Origin: Anabaena sp. UHCC 0204
Lineage (GTDB): Bacteria; Cyanobacteriota; Cyanobacteriia; Cyanobacteriales; Nostocaceae
Assembly (NCBI RefSeq): GCF_009711975.1
Contig: NZ_VIKW01000002.1
Location: 1-64,000, forward strand
DNA: 64,000 nucleotides
Direction: 5' to 3'
How positions within the stretch are numbered: the stretch's first letter is position 1; each line of letters starts with the position of its first letter. Shown here in pieces: positions 63,742 through 64,000 of the stretch. A model generated the notes under the pieces. That model searched no databases and had not been told where the DNA came from. It saw only the letters and a list, made by a program, of their open reading frames with translations. The position numbers and the translations under genes are program-made.

Positions 63742-64000
63742 TTACTTGTTAGGTTGAGGTGTCATCCGCAAATAAGGTTTAATTTCTTGATAACCTTTGG
63801 GGAATTTGGCTTTGAGGACTTCAGGATCTTTCAAAGATGGAACAATGACAACATCTTCACCATCTTTCCAGTCGGCTGGAGTAGCAACACTATAATTATC
63901 AGTTAATTGCAGAGAATCAATGACTCGCAAAATTTCATCAAAATTGCGTCCGGTGCTGGGAGGATAGGTGAAAGAAAGACGCAGTTTTTTATTGTTGTCA
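63742..64000 (-). CDS. 1-Cys peroxiredoxin, C-terminal part (runs off the window)
   Basis: The last 86 codons of a peroxiredoxin, continuing beyond base 64000. The visible part includes LRLSFTYPPSTGRNFDEILR, VIDSLQLTDNYSVATPADWK and PEVLKAKFPKGYQEIKPYLR, which are hallmarks of the Prx6-type 1-Cys subfamily. The peroxidatic Cys lies outside the window. It reduces H2O2 and alkyl hydroperoxides in the cytosol. The internal Met at 63928-63930 is not the true start. Confidence 0.9.
   Translation of the reverse strand, partial: DNNKKLRLSFTYPPSTGRNFDEILRVIDSLQLTDNYSVATPADWKDGEDVVIVPSLKDPEVLKAKFPKGYQEIKPYLRMTPQPNK

Overview
The window is chromosomal DNA from a filamentous, heterocyst-forming-type cyanobacterium (Nostocales; Anabaena/Nostoc/Dolichospermum-like). 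The evidence is the frequent HIP1 octamer GCGATCGC, low-GC DNA with long repeat-rich intergenic regions, a nifP-nifV-nifZ-nifT cluster, a cyanobacteriochrome, a PAP/fibrillin protein, a probable Psb35-type photosystem II protein and cyanobacteria-specific families (DUF2555, DUF2949, COP23, HpsE-like glycosyltransferases). No rRNA, tRNA, prophage, CRISPR array or intact insertion sequence was found.

Layout. 1-2.4 kb: a NACHT-type NTPase and a separate WD40 protein, split by a 169-bp MITE-like element. 2.5-8.5 kb: a PlsY-like/dikinase fusion, a 46-aa Psb35-like gene, an SGNH hydrolase, a PAP/fibrillin gene and a pentapeptide-repeat gene. 9-16.5 kb: cobalamin genes cobG-cobH-cobI behind a B12 riboswitch, with the cobJ/cbiG fusion gene displaced by about 2.6 kb that holds a protease-TPR gene flanked by 43-bp inverted repeats and remnants of a Ser/Thr kinase and a COP23 gene. 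16.5-23.2 kb: the most unusual locus, a minus-strand cassette of a winged-helix-like protein, an AAA+ ATPase, a giant DEDD exonuclease / Cas4-like nuclease / FtsK translocase fusion, and a ParA ATPase.

23.4-37.1 kb: a glycosyltransferase, lipoate-protein ligase, a YbjN protein, a Rieske oxygenase, purH, an esterase, coaBC, ppx and a Ski2-like helicase. 37.4-41.5 kb: a thioredoxin-like [2Fe-2S] protein and accessory nitrogen-fixation genes, including an unlisted 39-aa membrane peptide. 42.4-48.2 kb: nagA, purE, fni, sppA and pheS. 48.3-55.3 kb: a seven-gene minus-strand exopolysaccharide-type operon. 55.9-64 kb: surE, an MBL hydrolase, a TnpB remnant, a 1606-aa DXCF cyanobacteriochrome-multiPAS-GGDEF photoreceptor, and a partial 1-Cys peroxiredoxin.

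The genes mostly serve ordinary functions (B12, purine, CoA, isoprenoid, nitrogenase cofactor, envelope polysaccharide). Two loci look like conflict systems (the NACHT/WD40 pair and the nuclease-translocase cassette). The intergenic DNA is shaped by at least five families of dispersed palindromic or tandem repeats, some of which have entered coding sequences or supply start codons.
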